A stretch of DNA of 19,794 nucleotides from Candidatus Cloacimonadota bacterium. GTDB taxonomy: Bacteria > Cloacimonadota > Cloacimonadia > Cloacimonadales > Cloacimonadaceae. Positions 9,001-16,194 of the stretch are shown one piece after another (the stretch's first letter is position 1; the number at the start of each line of letters is the position of its first letter). Both the position numbers and the translations under genes were made by a program. The DNA is taken from assembly GCA_023421135.1 (NCBI GenBank), contig JAEZUG010000102.1, positions 1-19,794 on the forward strand, in the 5' to 3' direction. The notes beneath the pieces are model-generated. The model ran no database searches. It was not told the origin of the DNA and saw nothing but the letters and a program-made list of their open reading frames with translations.

Positions 9001-10779
9001 ACCATCACCGCCTCCGACACCGGTGCTCCGATCAATGGAGCAGCCATCAGTCTGAGCGGCTACCAAGCCTATAGCGCCACCACCAATGCCGCTGGCTCCT
9101 TCACCATTCCCGGTGTCTATTCCGGCCACACCTATGGCTATATCATCGCCGCCAATGGTTACTCCGTGATGGATGGCACCATCGATGTTGGCACCACGAA
9201 CCACAACATGGGCACAATCGTTCTGGCAGAAATGGCCTTCAGCCCCACTGGTATTACTGCTGAAGCCAACCAGACCAATACTGCCGTGACCCTCACCTGG
9301 GTAGCTCCCAACCCCAATGGAATCGACCTCATTGAAGGCTTTGAGAGCACAGTCTATCCGCCTGTGGATTGGACCCAAACCATCACCAATGCCGGTCCTC
9401 CCAATGCCAGCGGAGTGGCTCCCTCCTGGAGCAGATTCGGCTCCGTCACGGTTGCCTCAGAGCTCGTGAATCCTACCGAAGGTAACTTCCAGAACGGCCT
9501 CTGGTGGGCTTATGAACATCAGGACGAATGGTTAATCACCCCCAACTTCTACGTGCCCGTCGGCACCATGATGACCTTCGACACCTATGCCTACATGGGC
9601 TCAGCCGCCGGAGATCACTATTATGTGAAGATCTCCACAGATAACGGCAACAACTGGACAGTGCTTTGGGATGCCTCAGCTCAGACCGGTGGATGGAACT
9701 ATTATGCCAGCCCCATCACCATTGATCTGACGCCGTATGTGTCTCAGACTGTCAAGATCGCCTTCCACGCTGTGGATCCTCCGTCCAACGACGGTCTCTG
9801 GTATGTCTGGTTTGTCGATAATATCAACATCACAAACAATGCCGATCGCATCACCTTCAATAGCGGAGATCTGATCCGTCGCAGTGCCGGAAGCGTACGC
9901 TCTGGATTCAGCGCCAATGCTCCCACGCTGCCCTCACGTCCTCAGCAAAATGGTTGGCTGCGCACCGAAAGCTCCTGGCCGATACCGACTGAAAGCAGCG
10001 AACCCAGCCGCGTGCTCTTGGGTTACAAAGTCTGGAGATTCGTCTCCGGACAGGAAAGCAACCAGAACACCTGGGTGCTGCTCAATCCTGAGGCTACCAC
10101 GGAACTCAGCCTGGTTGACAATGGCTGGGCAGACCTTGCCAATGGAGAATATCGCTGGGCTGTGCGTTCCATCTACACTGCAGATGTGATGTCTGCTCCT
10201 GCCTTCTCACCCATCCTCACCAAGCTTACCATCACTGGTATGATCAGCGGAGTCGTGAGAAAACAGGATAACACGGCTATCGCCGGAGCAACCGTCACTG
10301 CAGGCACTGTCTCCGCCACCACCAATAGCACCGGTGCTTACACTCTGATCATCCCGATCGGCACATACAGCGTTACTGCCTCTGCCACAGGATATCAGAG
10401 CAACACCGTGGAAAACATCACAGTCAACGAGAACCTCACCACCACTGTGAACTTCACCCTGACCCCCGGTTCTTCCGGAGAAGATAACAACCTGCCCGTG
10501 GTCGCTACTCAGCTCTCGGGCAACTATCCCAACCCCTTCAACCCCAGCACCACCATCCGCTACAGTGTGAAAGATCCCGCCCTTATCCGGATCGAGATCT
10601 ATAACCTGAAGGGACAATTGGTGAAGACTCTGGTTGACGAACAGCAGAGCACCGGCCACTACAATGTGATCTGGAACGGAAGAGATTCCGCCGGTCGCAA
10701 CGTGGGCAGCGGTGTCTATCTCTATAGAATGCAGGCAGGAGACTACAGCTCCACCCGCAAAATGATGCTGATGGAATAA
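3091..10779 (+). CDS. Giant secreted multidomain surface protein with type IX-like C-terminal sorting domain
   Basis: A 2562-residue protein. An in-frame ATG exists at 2959, but 3091 has AGGAG five nucleotides upstream and opens with a signal peptide (residues 1-20). In order, approximately: beta-sandwich N-domain 25-227; fibronectin III 230-320; choice-of-anchor J/cleaved-adhesin-like 327-463; fibronectin III 469-565; choice-of-anchor J 569-760; two consecutive copies (about 761-1315 and 1316-1882) of a module made of an ASH/choice-of-anchor D domain, an adhesin-like jelly roll, a CARDB domain and a further beta domain; carboxypeptidase-regulatory-like domains 1884-1964 and 1965-2050; a fibronectin domain apparently split by an anchor-J domain 2051-2380; a third regulatory-like domain 2382-2460; and a FlgD-like sorting domain 2466-2562 (NYPNPFNPSTTIRY, then GVYLYRM). 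No catalytic motif is evident, so a surface adhesin or structural role is inferred. It is flanked by a likely promoter and a strong terminator, so probably monocistronic. Confidence 0.92.
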   Translation: MRKPVLLLVLLVLLSSLSFAAVAEYSFAQAPVTYMELTAPTQIHAADVDDAMSPVIDIGFNFAYSDGVYTQFKANSNGFITLNPSSTTSLSNNLTTQLLIIGGVWDDLKTNTDGSVSYELSGAAPNRVLTVQYKNLKWYYNASPVNLINFQIKLYETTNQVEIVYGTLGEAPGTSASASIGISGAVAGDFLSVTPGSPATASFVTEFATVNASSVPFMTGNKYVFTPPVANQPPNPALVIFPANNGWVFFDSVLSWRSGGGLPDSYNVYFGTDPNPPFIQNQTTTTYAPVLAMGTTYYWKIVPQNSFGPAVDCPVWSFRTPTMSQIAESFDAASFPPAGWANPGTYTRSTTTPYHGTATAYKYAPVTPALLSTPLVSITANSALNFWARTSATTGNGRIQIQYSPDRITWTNIGEQISLPTAITWNNYNVDLSSLAGNNYYLAFASSSTTSSTAIYLDLVFGPEIVPVVPDAVNLTSPADAAQNVVENLTLNWTPASTGGVPTGYRVYLDNNPNPETLATTTTSLLFTPDGPLEYGATYYWKVVAFNEAGDAPASAVRSFTVRPNPVVSTFPYNVDFGTTTTDPFPPVNWTKHSGVLAEPTVLGAAGTGSWIMDDWQNITTPPNKAARINIYSTLNGWLITPPLNLPGTDYQLEVDLALTDYGNSNPISSDPNGTTGVDDRFIILIGDGTTWSPANILREYNNTGSPFVYNDIPNTGTRLTLPLVGHSGMRQIAFYGASTTSNADNDFFIDNVTVRQSPSAPIFAITPEAWDYGTVLLGYTPSREFVFSNNGIGTLSVSNISISGSPFFTLTNLPTLPVSLTIGQTSSFNVVYSPTAAGAHTATISITDNLGRVVNTVVVNGTGFDATITTLPAMENWDAVTVPALPLGWTALVQSTVTTAYAKTVTTSPHTTPNVAALYNATDAEATVLLIAPPLATTIPVNTTRVKAWLKSSTAGYPISIGVITNPSDASTYQEIQNIALTTTWTQYTIPMQAYAGTGRYLAVKHGLGGTSRTLYVDEVELEAVGANDLAATTLSGPTSPSSGNAASYTATVLNNGLDTQSTYTVQLIDANDAVLATANGTSVASGQTVDIPISWTPTTEGPATLRARVVLAGDINPGNNTSAPLSIIVMPSQTISVTIGEGNLAEGVPWEFFYKNSIFQTLYYPAEIGFYGQVIAVQFYNNFVTTTLQNKPVKLWLGSTQMENLADGWVPFNELTLVYDGTLNFPAGANSITVPLQTPYSYTTGNLVLYAQRPMDTAYFSSSDNFQAQTVGTNRSRKLQSDSTVYDPAAPTGGTVSGTFPKTTFVMTPLGTDPVIGINPSSVDYGTVLLGSSHVRNVSIMNMGGGTLGINSLSISGSPFYTMTTQPTVPANLNTGQSLVLSVTYAPTTAGTHTATITIVDNQGTRRTINLGSRNQAETRTTNTVAITGIALDATITALPYSYSFDDVTAPALPIQWSKLVQSTASALVQTYTTTPQSAPNTAGMTNSTDATATAILIAPPLATTLPVNTTRLKFWGRSASNGYTLSVGVMSNPADATTYTEIQMLSLTSVWTEYVVSLTGYAGTGRFISFKHGLGGTSRTLYIDTVTIEQVAPNDLGAQSISGNATPTQGMSASYIVNVQNWGTVTQNDYQVKLFSADGTELSSVPGPAINAGQIVPVTVQWVPATQGALTIYGKVVLAGDANSANDQTPSLNLLINPPGVMSLTIGEGGSTARVPLDMFYKNSLFETVFTNAELGGFMGQITGIQFYNNFTTNLPGKPTKVWLGTTTAENLSADWIPSTQLTQVFDGTVDYPSGANTITIPLVQPFFYMNGENLVMMVNRPMDTSYFSSSDVFVTQTVGTNRSRNVYSDGTAYDPAAPPTATANGVFPKTTLLVIPGGVGDIMGTVTAASGTPLADVTVSLQDTGYTTTTNASGQYSLLNVLPENYTMVFSKHGYITYTQNIVLEEDDELVVNATLQPMPTVNVTGTITASDTGAPINGAAISLSGYQAYSATTNAAGSFTIPGVYSGHTYGYIIAANGYSVMDGTIDVGTTNHNMGTIVLAEMAFSPTGITAEANQTNTAVTLTWVAPNPNGIDLIEGFESTVYPPVDWTQTITNAGPPNASGVAPSWSRFGSVTVASELVNPTEGNFQNGLWWAYEHQDEWLITPNFYVPVGTMMTFDTYAYMGSAAGDHYYVKISTDNGNNWTVLWDASAQTGGWNYYASPITIDLTPYVSQTVKIAFHAVDPPSNDGLWYVWFVDNINITNNADRITFNSGDLIRRSAGSVRSGFSANAPTLPSRPQQNGWLRTESSWPIPTESSEPSRVLLGYKVWRFVSGQESNQNTWVLLNPEATTELSLVDNGWADLANGEYRWAVRSIYTADVMSAPAFSPILTKLTITGMISGVVRKQDNTAIAGATVTAGTVSATTNSTGAYTLIIPIGTYSVTASATGYQSNTVENITVNENLTTTVNFTLTPGSSGEDNNLPVVATQLSGNYPNPFNPSTTIRYSVKDPALIRIEIYNLKGQLVKTLVDEQQSTGHYNVIWNGRDSAGRNVGSGVYLYRMQAGDYSSTRKMMLME
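5371..8742 (+). repeat. Internal tandem duplication of about 1.66 kb inside the giant gene
   Basis: Two consecutive modules, roughly 5371-7035 and 7036-8742, encode the same domain order. Matching landmarks are DYGTVLLG (5404 and 7066; offset 1662 nt), the GGTSRTLY motif, NDLA/NDLG, TIGEG, FPKTT and SSSD...QTVGTNRSR. Copy 2 carries about 16 extra residues after its ASH domain (around 7312-7380). The copies are clearly diverged, so this is an old duplication and not an assembly collapse. Confidence 0.88.
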
Positions 10780-10813
10780 ACTAATCCGGCTCTCTTGAGC
10801 CAATAATATGAAG

Positions 10814-10844
10814 AACCCCGGGAGACCGGGGTTTTTCTTTTTTT
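10814..10844 (+). terminator. Rho-independent terminator after the giant gene
   Basis: A perfect 8-bp stem AACCCCGG / CCGGGGTT closed by a GAGA (GNRA) tetraloop is followed by TTTCTTTTTTT. It is the strongest terminator in the window, 35 nt after the stop codon. Confidence 0.95.
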
Positions 10845-10901
10845 GTAGAGGCGGTCGCCGTACCGCCTGCAATAATGGTAGAGGCGGTCGCCGTACCGCC
10901 T
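10845..10901 (+). repeat. Direct doublet of GTAG-headed REP-like hairpins
   Basis: Two identical copies of GTAG plus AGGCGGTCGCCGTACCGCCT start at 10845 and 10878, 33 bp apart. Each hairpin has a 7-bp stem (AGGCGGT / ACCGCCT) and a 6-nt loop. GTAG followed by an imperfect palindrome is the classic layout of REP elements associated with RAYT proteins; none is encoded here. The rest of the 10902-11171 gap holds two heptamer arrays (10928-10955, 11008-11035) and no gene. Confidence 0.85.
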
Positions 10902-10927
10902 CGCGTGTCGGGGTGTGTCTCTACAAG

Positions 10928-10955
10928 TTAATAGTGAAAAGTTAATGGTGAATAG
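10928..10955 (+). repeat. Heptamer tandem array C (4 units)
   Basis: The units are TTAATAG, TGAAAAG, TTAATGG, TGAATAG. They are diverged in sequence but keep a strict 7-bp register and the T-x-A...G pattern of the other arrays. They begin 26 bp after the REP doublet. Confidence 0.6.
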
Positions 10956-11007
10956 AGGTAAGCCGCAGTCTCCCAGCTTCTCACCTACCGGACTTGTCAC
11001 TCCCCCT

Positions 11008-11035
11008 CTGTTCACTGTTCACTGTTCACTGCTCA
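11008..11035 (-). repeat. Heptamer tandem array C' (4 units)
   Basis: Plus-strand CTGTTCA x3 then CTGCTCA; on the minus strand TGAGCAG then TGAACAG x3. A lone CTTGTCA unit lies at 10993-10999. Just upstream, 10969-10980 holds a 12-bp motif (minus-strand GAAGCTGGGAGA) that recurs at 18486 and 18560. Confidence 0.75.
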
Positions 11036-11171
11036 CCCCTCTTCCTCTGATTCTATTCGGTTTCTTCACCATTTTACTTATCATATTAGTGAATTTCGTG
11101 AATAAGGTTTTCGTTTGCTCAGAGCATAAGTGTATTAGTAACCTAGCTATTTCAGAGCCACTGGAGGTGGC

Positions 11172-12818
11172 ATGGGCTTCAAGCTAAAGACTTTTGTAAC
11201 AATGCTATTGCTGTTGTCTGGCTTAATACTGGCCGCAAAGACTGTGCGCGTTGCAGTCTATGATAATCCTCCTAAAACCTATCTGGACGAAAACGGGGTG
11301 GGCAAGGGCATCTTCTTTGATATTATCATGGAGATCGCTCAAAGAGAAGGCTGGAACCTCACCTACGTGCCTGGAGGCTGGGATGAATCTTTGGATCGCT
11401 TGCGTAGCGGTGAGATTGATCTGATGCCCGATCTGGCCTATAATGCCCAGCGGGATTTGCTCTATTCTTTCCACGACGAGCCGGTGCTCTCTTCCTGGAG
11501 CCAGATCTATTCTGCCAAAGGCCTTGGGGTAAAATCCATCCCGGATATGGACGGCAAAAGAGTTGCCGTGCTGGCAGGCTCCATTCAGGAAACCGCTTTG
11601 CAGTCGCTGACCGCAGCCTTTGGCATCAAGGTGGAGATCATTTCCTACGAAAGCTTTGAGCAAGCCTTCCAGGCTGTGGCTGAGGGTGAGGCAGAACTGG
11701 CGGCTACCAATATGTTTTACGGTGCTCTGGAATCCAAAAAACTGGGCTTGGAAGACACCACCATCATGTTTGAACCCTCTTCCCTCTTCTTTGCCACCAA
11801 AAAAGGGGAAAACCTCGATCTTCTGCAGGCCATAGACCGCCATCTTATAGAGATGAAAGCAGATCCTGACTCACCTTACTACCGCGCAATCAAGTCCTGG
11901 CAGCCGGAGGAAACCAAATTCGTGATCCCCGCCTGGATCAAGATTCTGGCGCTGGCGCTGGGATTGGGGCTGATCTATGGTGGGACGGCTGCTTTCATCC
12001 TGAAGCGTCAGGTTCGGCTTCGCACCATGGAGCTTCAATCCAGCAACCGGGAGATGGAAGGGCGCATCATTCTGCGCACAGCTCAGCTAGAGGCTGCCAT
12101 GCTCAAAGCTCAGGAATCGGACATGCTCAAATCGGCCTTTCTGGCCACTATGTCGCATGAACTGCGCACTCCGCTGAATTCCATCATTGGCTTCACCGGC
12201 ATCTTGATGCAGGAGCTTCCCGGCAAGCTCAATGAAGAACAGAAGAAACAGCTTTCCATGGTGCAAAAAAGCTCCAGGCATCTGCTCACTCTGATCAATG
12301 ACGTGCTGGACATTTCCAAGATAGAAGCCGGGCAATTGGATCTGGCTCCGGAGACGTATAGCCTGAAGGAATCCCTCGAAAAGCTTCAGGGGATCATTCT
12401 GCCCACTGCCCAAACCAAAGGGCTGGAGCTGGATTATCAACTGGAGCAGGATGATATCGAGCTCTTTACAGATAAACGCCGGGTGGAACAGATCATCCTG
12501 AACCTCCTGAGTAATGCAGTTAAATTCACCGATCACGGCAAGGTTTCGCTGCTCTGCCGCAGTGAGGGAGGCAAGCTCATTGTGGATGTGAAAGACAGCG
12601 GGATCGGCATTTCCAAGGATAATATCCACAATCTCTTTCAACCCTTCCGCCAGATAGAATCCGGGCTCACCCGCCGTTATGAAGGCACCGGCTTGGGGCT
12701 CTCCATCTCCCAGAAACTTGCTGCACTATTGGGTGGAAAAATAGTCGTAACAAGCATTGAGGGTGAAGGCAGCACCTTCAGCCTCATCATACCGCTAAAA
12801 TTGGAGAGACGTAAATGA
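11172..12818 (+). CDS. Sensor histidine kinase with periplasmic solute-binding (SBP_bac_3) domain
   Basis: A 548-residue membrane kinase. Residues 1-22 are a signal peptide or first membrane helix. Residues about 25-243 form a family 3 extracellular solute-binding domain (VRVAVYDNPPKTYLDENG...GIFFDI; RSGEIDLMPD), the fold used by amino-acid-binding proteins. A membrane helix follows at about 253-277, then a coiled coil (280-318). The HisKA domain carries the phosphoacceptor H329 in FLATMSHELRTPLN. The ATPase domain has an N box (NLLSNAVKF, 444-452), G1 (DSGIGI, 475-480), an F box (QPFRQ, 490-494) and G2 (GTGLGL, 505-510). All catalytic motifs are intact. GGAGG at 11163-11167 supports the start. 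Its stop overlaps the next gene by 4 nt. It probably senses a small periplasmic ligand such as an amino acid, but the ligand cannot be told from sequence. No confident promoter was found in the 130 bp upstream. Confidence 0.93.
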   Translation: MGFKLKTFVTMLLLLSGLILAAKTVRVAVYDNPPKTYLDENGVGKGIFFDIIMEIAQREGWNLTYVPGGWDESLDRLRSGEIDLMPDLAYNAQRDLLYSFHDEPVLSSWSQIYSAKGLGVKSIPDMDGKRVAVLAGSIQETALQSLTAAFGIKVEIISYESFEQAFQAVAEGEAELAATNMFYGALESKKLGLEDTTIMFEPSSLFFATKKGENLDLLQAIDRHLIEMKADPDSPYYRAIKSWQPEETKFVIPAWIKILALALGLGLIYGGTAAFILKRQVRLRTMELQSSNREMEGRIILRTAQLEAAMLKAQESDMLKSAFLATMSHELRTPLNSIIGFTGILMQELPGKLNEEQKKQLSMVQKSSRHLLTLINDVLDISKIEAGQLDLAPETYSLKESLEKLQGIILPTAQTKGLELDYQLEQDDIELFTDKRRVEQIILNLLSNAVKFTDHGKVSLLCRSEGGKLIVDVKDSGIGISKDNIHNLFQPFRQIESGLTRRYEGTGLGLSISQKLAALLGGKIVVTSIEGEGSTFSLIIPLKLERRK

Positions 12819-13207
12819 AGGCTAAGATCCTGATTATTGAAGACAATGCGGAAAACTACTATCTTATGCGTTATCTTCTGGAAAGTTTTGAGTATGAGGT
12901 TCATGGAGCAGAGACTGGACTAACAGGGCTCAAGCTCGCTCCAGAGTTGATGCCGGATTGCATCCTGCTGGATATTCAGCTCCCGGAGATGGACGGCTAT
13001 GAAGTCGCCCGCTCCCTGCGCACCAACCGGCTGCTGGATGATATCCCGATCATCGCAGTTACCTCCTATGCCATGCAGGGAGATAAGGAACGGGCTCTGG
13101 CCTCTGGTGCCAATGCCTACATAGAGAAGCCCATCAATCCCGAACACTTTGTGGGAGACTTGGAGCATTACATTGGAACGTTTAAAGAAAAAAGGGGAAT
13201 TATATGA
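12815..13207 (+). CDS. Stand-alone response-regulator receiver (DivK/CheY-like)
   Basis: A 130-residue single receiver domain with no output domain. The acidic pocket is E9-D10, the phosphoacceptor D53 (CILLDIQLPEMDGYE), with T83 and K105 (EKP) as the conserved switch residues. The sequence is closest in feel to the DivK-type receivers that follow hybrid kinases. It overlaps the kinase upstream and the hybrid kinase downstream by 4 nt each (ATGA), so the three are translationally coupled. As it lacks an effector it must act by protein-protein contact or as a phosphate shuttle between the two kinases; which one is inference. Confidence 0.92.
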   Translation: MKAKILIIEDNAENYYLMRYLLESFEYEVHGAETGLTGLKLAPELMPDCILLDIQLPEMDGYEVARSLRTNRLLDDIPIIAVTSYAMQGDKERALASGANAYIEKPINPEHFVGDLEHYIGTFKEKRGII

Positions 13208-15264
13208 GAATTCTGGTAGTTGACGACCATGAAGAAAACCTCATAATGCTGCAAAGCTTGCTGGTGGGGCATGGAAACTCCGTGAAGCTGGCACGCAACG
13301 GAAAAGAAGCGCTGGATATGCTGCAATCCGAGATCCCGGATCTGATCATCAGTGATATCCTGATGCCTATCATGGATGGCTTCACTCTTTGCCGGGAAAT
13401 CCGCAAGGATGAACGCCTCAAGCATGTGCCTTTTATCACCTACACAGCTACTTACACAGGGAAAAAGGATGAAGATTTTGCCCGGGAGATCGGCTCGGAC
13501 GAGTTCATCGTGAAGCCCTGCGAACCGGATGAACTGCTCCGCAAGATCAAAGAAGTCATGGATAAGGTGCAGAAGCTGGGCAGAAGCACTCCGGGAAGCT
13601 CTCTGGACGAGAACGAAGTGCTGAAGCTCTACAACGAACGTCTGGTGCGCAAGCTGGAACATAAGATGCTGGAAACCGAGAAAGAGGTGGAGGCCAAGAT
13701 TCAAGCTCTGGAAGCTCTGAAGCGTAACCAGGAAATCCTGAACACCACGCAGCAGATAGCCCGCATTGGTGGCTGGCAGGTGGACTTGGTGAAGAGCAAG
13801 CTCTATTGGACAGATGAGCTCTATCTTCTGCATGGGCTGGATCATGAGCGATTTCTGAGCATGGAAGAGCAAATCGGGATCAGCCTCGATTGCTATAGCC
13901 CGGAAGATCGGATCAGAGTAGAAAAAGCCTATGAAGAGTGCAAGAAGACTGGCAAAGCCTATGTCCTGGAGTGTGATTTTACCAACCTTCAGGGAGAAAA
14001 GATGATTGTTGCCACTGCCGGAACTGCCGTTATGCAGGATGGGGTAGTCACTCAAATCTTTGGCAGTTTCCAGGATATCACCCGCCAACGACAGGCCGAG
14101 CAGGAGCAATCCAAGCTCAAGAACCAGCTCATGCAGGTGCAAAAACTGGATTCCATCGGCAGGCTCGCCGGTGGAGTGGCACACGATTTTAACAATATCC
14201 TCACGGTTATCATGGGCTACACGGAAGAGATTATGGCCAATCTCCGGGAGTCCGATCCCGTCTATGCTGATGTGGAGCAGATCAATAAAGCCGGTGCCAG
14301 AGCTTCCAGCCTGGTGCGGCAGCTTCTGGCCTTTAGCCGCAAGCAAGCCGGAAACGTTTGTGAAATGCAGCTCAATTCCACCCTGGAAGATATCCATAAG
14401 ATGCTGCTCAGGCTCCTGGGAGAAGATATCGTGATCGAGCTTGATCTGGAGGAGAAGCTCCGCCTCATCAATGCAGATCCTGGCCAGATCGAACAGATCA
14501 TCATCAATCTGGGCATCAATGCCCGTGATGCCATGCCTGCCGGGGGACACTTCTGGGTTGGCACCAGAAACATTGCCACAACTGATCTCTTCCTCAGCGC
14601 TTATCCGGATATTCCTCCCGGAGAATACGTCATGCTCAAAGCCACAGACACCGGCATCGGCATGAGCAGCGAAACATTGGAACACATCTTTGAGCCCTTC
14701 TTTACTACCAAGAAAGAACTGCAAGGCACCGGGCTGGGACTGGCTACTATCTACGGCATAGTGAACCAGTCCAATGGCTTTATCCGGGTGGAAAGCGAGC
14801 TGGGGAAAGGCACCAGCTTCTACATCATCTTCCCCGCAGTGATCAATCCCGCAGAAATTGCTGCCAAGAAGCAAGCCGAAGCTGCTCAGAAGGGAGATAA
14901 AGAGCTCATAGTGATCGTGGAAGATGATCCTTCCATCCTATCCATGATCCAGATGATGATCCGTAAGCTGGGATACGAGGTGGCAACGGTGGAAAGTGCC
15001 GAAGAAGCCATCAACCTCTTCCAGGAAGGCAAGCTCCGTCCCGACCTCCTGATTACAGACATGGTGATGAACGGCTCCAGCGGCCTGGATCTGATCCACA
15101 AGCTGCAACCCCTCCACCCCGATCTGAAGCTCATCCTGATGTCGGGCTATGCGGAGCGCGGTCTAACTCAGGATGGCAGCCTGGACACCTCTATCCCCTT
15201 CCTGCAAAAGCCCTTTACCCGGGCTGAACTGGCAGAGATCATCCGCGTAACCCTCAATAAGTAG
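13204..15264 (+). CDS. Hybrid histidine kinase, REC-PAS-HisKA-HATPase-REC
   Basis: A 686-residue soluble protein with no signal peptide or membrane helix. The N-terminal receiver (1-118) has D7-D8, phosphoacceptor D51 (LIISDILMPIMDG) and K104. A coiled coil runs about 135-180. A PAS domain (about 185-295) includes GGWQVDLV and a DITRQRQAE exit. HisKA has H327 in LAGGVAHDFNNIL, the form usual in hybrid kinases of the NtrB/PAS class. The ATPase domain has INLGINARDAM (434-444), DTGIGM (482-487), FEPFFTTK (496-503) and GTGLGL (508-513). The C-terminal receiver (about 566-686) has E573-D574-D575, D619 and K669. Receivers at both ends suggest a relay: input from a partner kinase or the DivK-like protein, output from D619. 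No histidine phosphotransfer domain or DNA-binding partner is encoded nearby. A terminator follows at 15280. Confidence 0.93.
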   Translation: MRILVVDDHEENLIMLQSLLVGHGNSVKLARNGKEALDMLQSEIPDLIISDILMPIMDGFTLCREIRKDERLKHVPFITYTATYTGKKDEDFAREIGSDEFIVKPCEPDELLRKIKEVMDKVQKLGRSTPGSSLDENEVLKLYNERLVRKLEHKMLETEKEVEAKIQALEALKRNQEILNTTQQIARIGGWQVDLVKSKLYWTDELYLLHGLDHERFLSMEEQIGISLDCYSPEDRIRVEKAYEECKKTGKAYVLECDFTNLQGEKMIVATAGTAVMQDGVVTQIFGSFQDITRQRQAEQEQSKLKNQLMQVQKLDSIGRLAGGVAHDFNNILTVIMGYTEEIMANLRESDPVYADVEQINKAGARASSLVRQLLAFSRKQAGNVCEMQLNSTLEDIHKMLLRLLGEDIVIELDLEEKLRLINADPGQIEQIIINLGINARDAMPAGGHFWVGTRNIATTDLFLSAYPDIPPGEYVMLKATDTGIGMSSETLEHIFEPFFTTKKELQGTGLGLATIYGIVNQSNGFIRVESELGKGTSFYIIFPAVINPAEIAAKKQAEAAQKGDKELIVIVEDDPSILSMIQMMIRKLGYEVATVESAEEAINLFQEGKLRPDLLITDMVMNGSSGLDLIHKLQPLHPDLKLILMSGYAERGLTQDGSLDTSIPFLQKPFTRAELAEIIRVTLNK

Positions 15265-15279
15265 TTCCACTATAGTCAC

Positions 15280-15320
15280 GGCATCTACCCGGCTGCGAAG
15301 CTTGGTAGATGCCTCTTTTC
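15280..15320 (+). terminator. Terminator of the signalling operon
   Basis: A perfect 10-bp stem GGCATCTACC (15280-15289) / GGTAGATGCC (15304-15313) with a 14-nt loop is followed by TCTTTTC. It lies 15 nt after the hybrid kinase stop codon. Confidence 0.8.
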
Positions 15321-15362
15321 TATCTTCTGAACGGTCTCTCTCCACTTTCTATCATTTCCCAC

Positions 15363-15390
15363 TTGCATAGTAGGATATCAAGACTAATAT
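15363..15390 (+). promoter_or_regulatory. Possible promoter for wrbA
   Basis: TTGCAT (15363-15368), a 16-bp spacer and TAATAT (15385-15390) stand 36 nt before the wrbA start and after the preceding terminator. The match is moderate. Confidence 0.45.
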
Positions 15391-15426
15391 ATCCAGTAAA
15401 AGATAAAATCATCATGGAGAACATAA

Positions 15427-16035
15427 ATGAAACTACTCGTACTCTTTTACTCGACCTACGGACACATCTATGCCCTGGCCAAAGCTGCCGCTGAAGCAGC
15501 CGAAAAAGCCGGAGCAGAAGTGCATTTGAAGAGAGTTCCCGAAACTCTGCCCCCAGAGCTTTTGGAAAAGATTGGCGGCCTGCAAGCGGCTGAAGCCTGG
15601 AAGGATATCCCCCTCGCCAGTCCTGAGGAACTGCCTCAGTACGATGCTATCCTCTTTGGATCCCCCACCCGGTTTGGCATGATGGCTTCTCAGATGAAAG
15701 CTTTCCTGGATGGCACCGGTGGACTCTGGGCCAAAGGCGCCCTGGTTGACAAGCTTGCCGGAGTCTTCACTTCCACAGCCACCCAACACGGAGGCCAGGA
15801 AGCCACCATACTGAGCTTTCACACGGTTCTGATGCACCACGGCATGATCCTGGCCGGGCTGCCATATAGCTTCCCGGGACAGTCCTCTATGAATGCCATC
15901 ATCGGCGGCTCACCCTATGGTGCAGGCACGGTGACGGGACCGGACGGTTCCAAGAGCCCCGAAGCCGCAGATCTGGATGGAGTTCGCTTCCAGGCAGAAC
16001 GGCTGGTGCGGCTCGCACAGAAACTCAAAGCATAG
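15427..16035 (+). CDS. wrbA: NAD(P)H:quinone oxidoreductase, WrbA family flavodoxin-like protein
   Basis: A 202-residue cytoplasmic flavoprotein, the usual length for WrbA. It is expected to use FMN to reduce quinones by two electrons from NAD(P)H, avoiding semiquinone radicals, as a tetramer. The FMN phosphate loop is STYGH (9-13). The isoalloxazine-contacting segments are PTRFGMM (80-86) and TSTATQHGGQE (115-125), followed by HHGMILAGLPY, and GSPYGAGTVTG near the C-terminus is diagnostic of the family. Start: ATG with GGAG at 15416-15419. It has its own terminator upstream and downstream, so is probably monocistronic. Oxidative or electrophile stress protection is the family role; nothing in the window shows its regulation. 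Confidence 0.93.
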   Translation: MKLLVLFYSTYGHIYALAKAAAEAAEKAGAEVHLKRVPETLPPELLEKIGGLQAAEAWKDIPLASPEELPQYDAILFGSPTRFGMMASQMKAFLDGTGGLWAKGALVDKLAGVFTSTATQHGGQEATILSFHTVLMHHGMILAGLPYSFPGQSSMNAIIGGSPYGAGTVTGPDGSKSPEAADLDGVRFQAERLVRLAQKLKA

Positions 16036-16049
16036 CTATCTACTGCAGA

Positions 16050-16082
16050 GGAGCGGAAGCCCGGAGCAAGCTGCCGCTCCAC
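16050..16082 (-). repeat. Imperfect REP-like hairpin downstream of wrbA
   Basis: GGAGCGG (16050-16056) pairs with CCGCTCC (16074-16080); one A-G mismatch is followed by AGC / GCT, closing a 9-nt loop. Read on the minus strand it begins GTGG (16082-16079), the same head as the hairpins at 176-194 and 2871-2889. No T tract follows. Confidence 0.55.
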
Positions 16083-16115
16083 TCTATTTTCATAGACTCC
16101 TGCTCAATCCCAAGC

Positions 16116-16147
16116 AAAAGGCTGAGCCCTGATGGACTCAGCCTTTT
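16116..16147. terminator. Bidirectional terminator between convergent wrbA and gap
   Basis: An 11-bp perfect stem AAAAGGCTGAG / CTCAGCCTTTT with a 10-nt loop carries an A run on one side and a T run on the other, so it can stop transcription on both strands. Its position between two converging genes fits that use. Confidence 0.85.
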
Positions 16148-16149
16148 CA

Positions 16150-16184
16150 CTTCTAACTTCTAACTTCTAACTTCTAACTTCTAA
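16150..16184 (-). repeat. Heptamer tandem array D (5 units)
   Basis: Five perfect CTTCTAA units (minus strand TTAGAAG) start 2 nt after the bidirectional terminator and end 10 nt from the gap stop codon. This is the most regular array in the window. Confidence 0.9.
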
Positions 16185-16194
16185 CTGTATAGAG

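Noticed and set aside
13168..14874. 568-codon minus-strand frame opposite the hybrid kinase
   Set aside because: The opposite strand encodes all kinase and receiver motifs; this frame is a codon-usage shadow.
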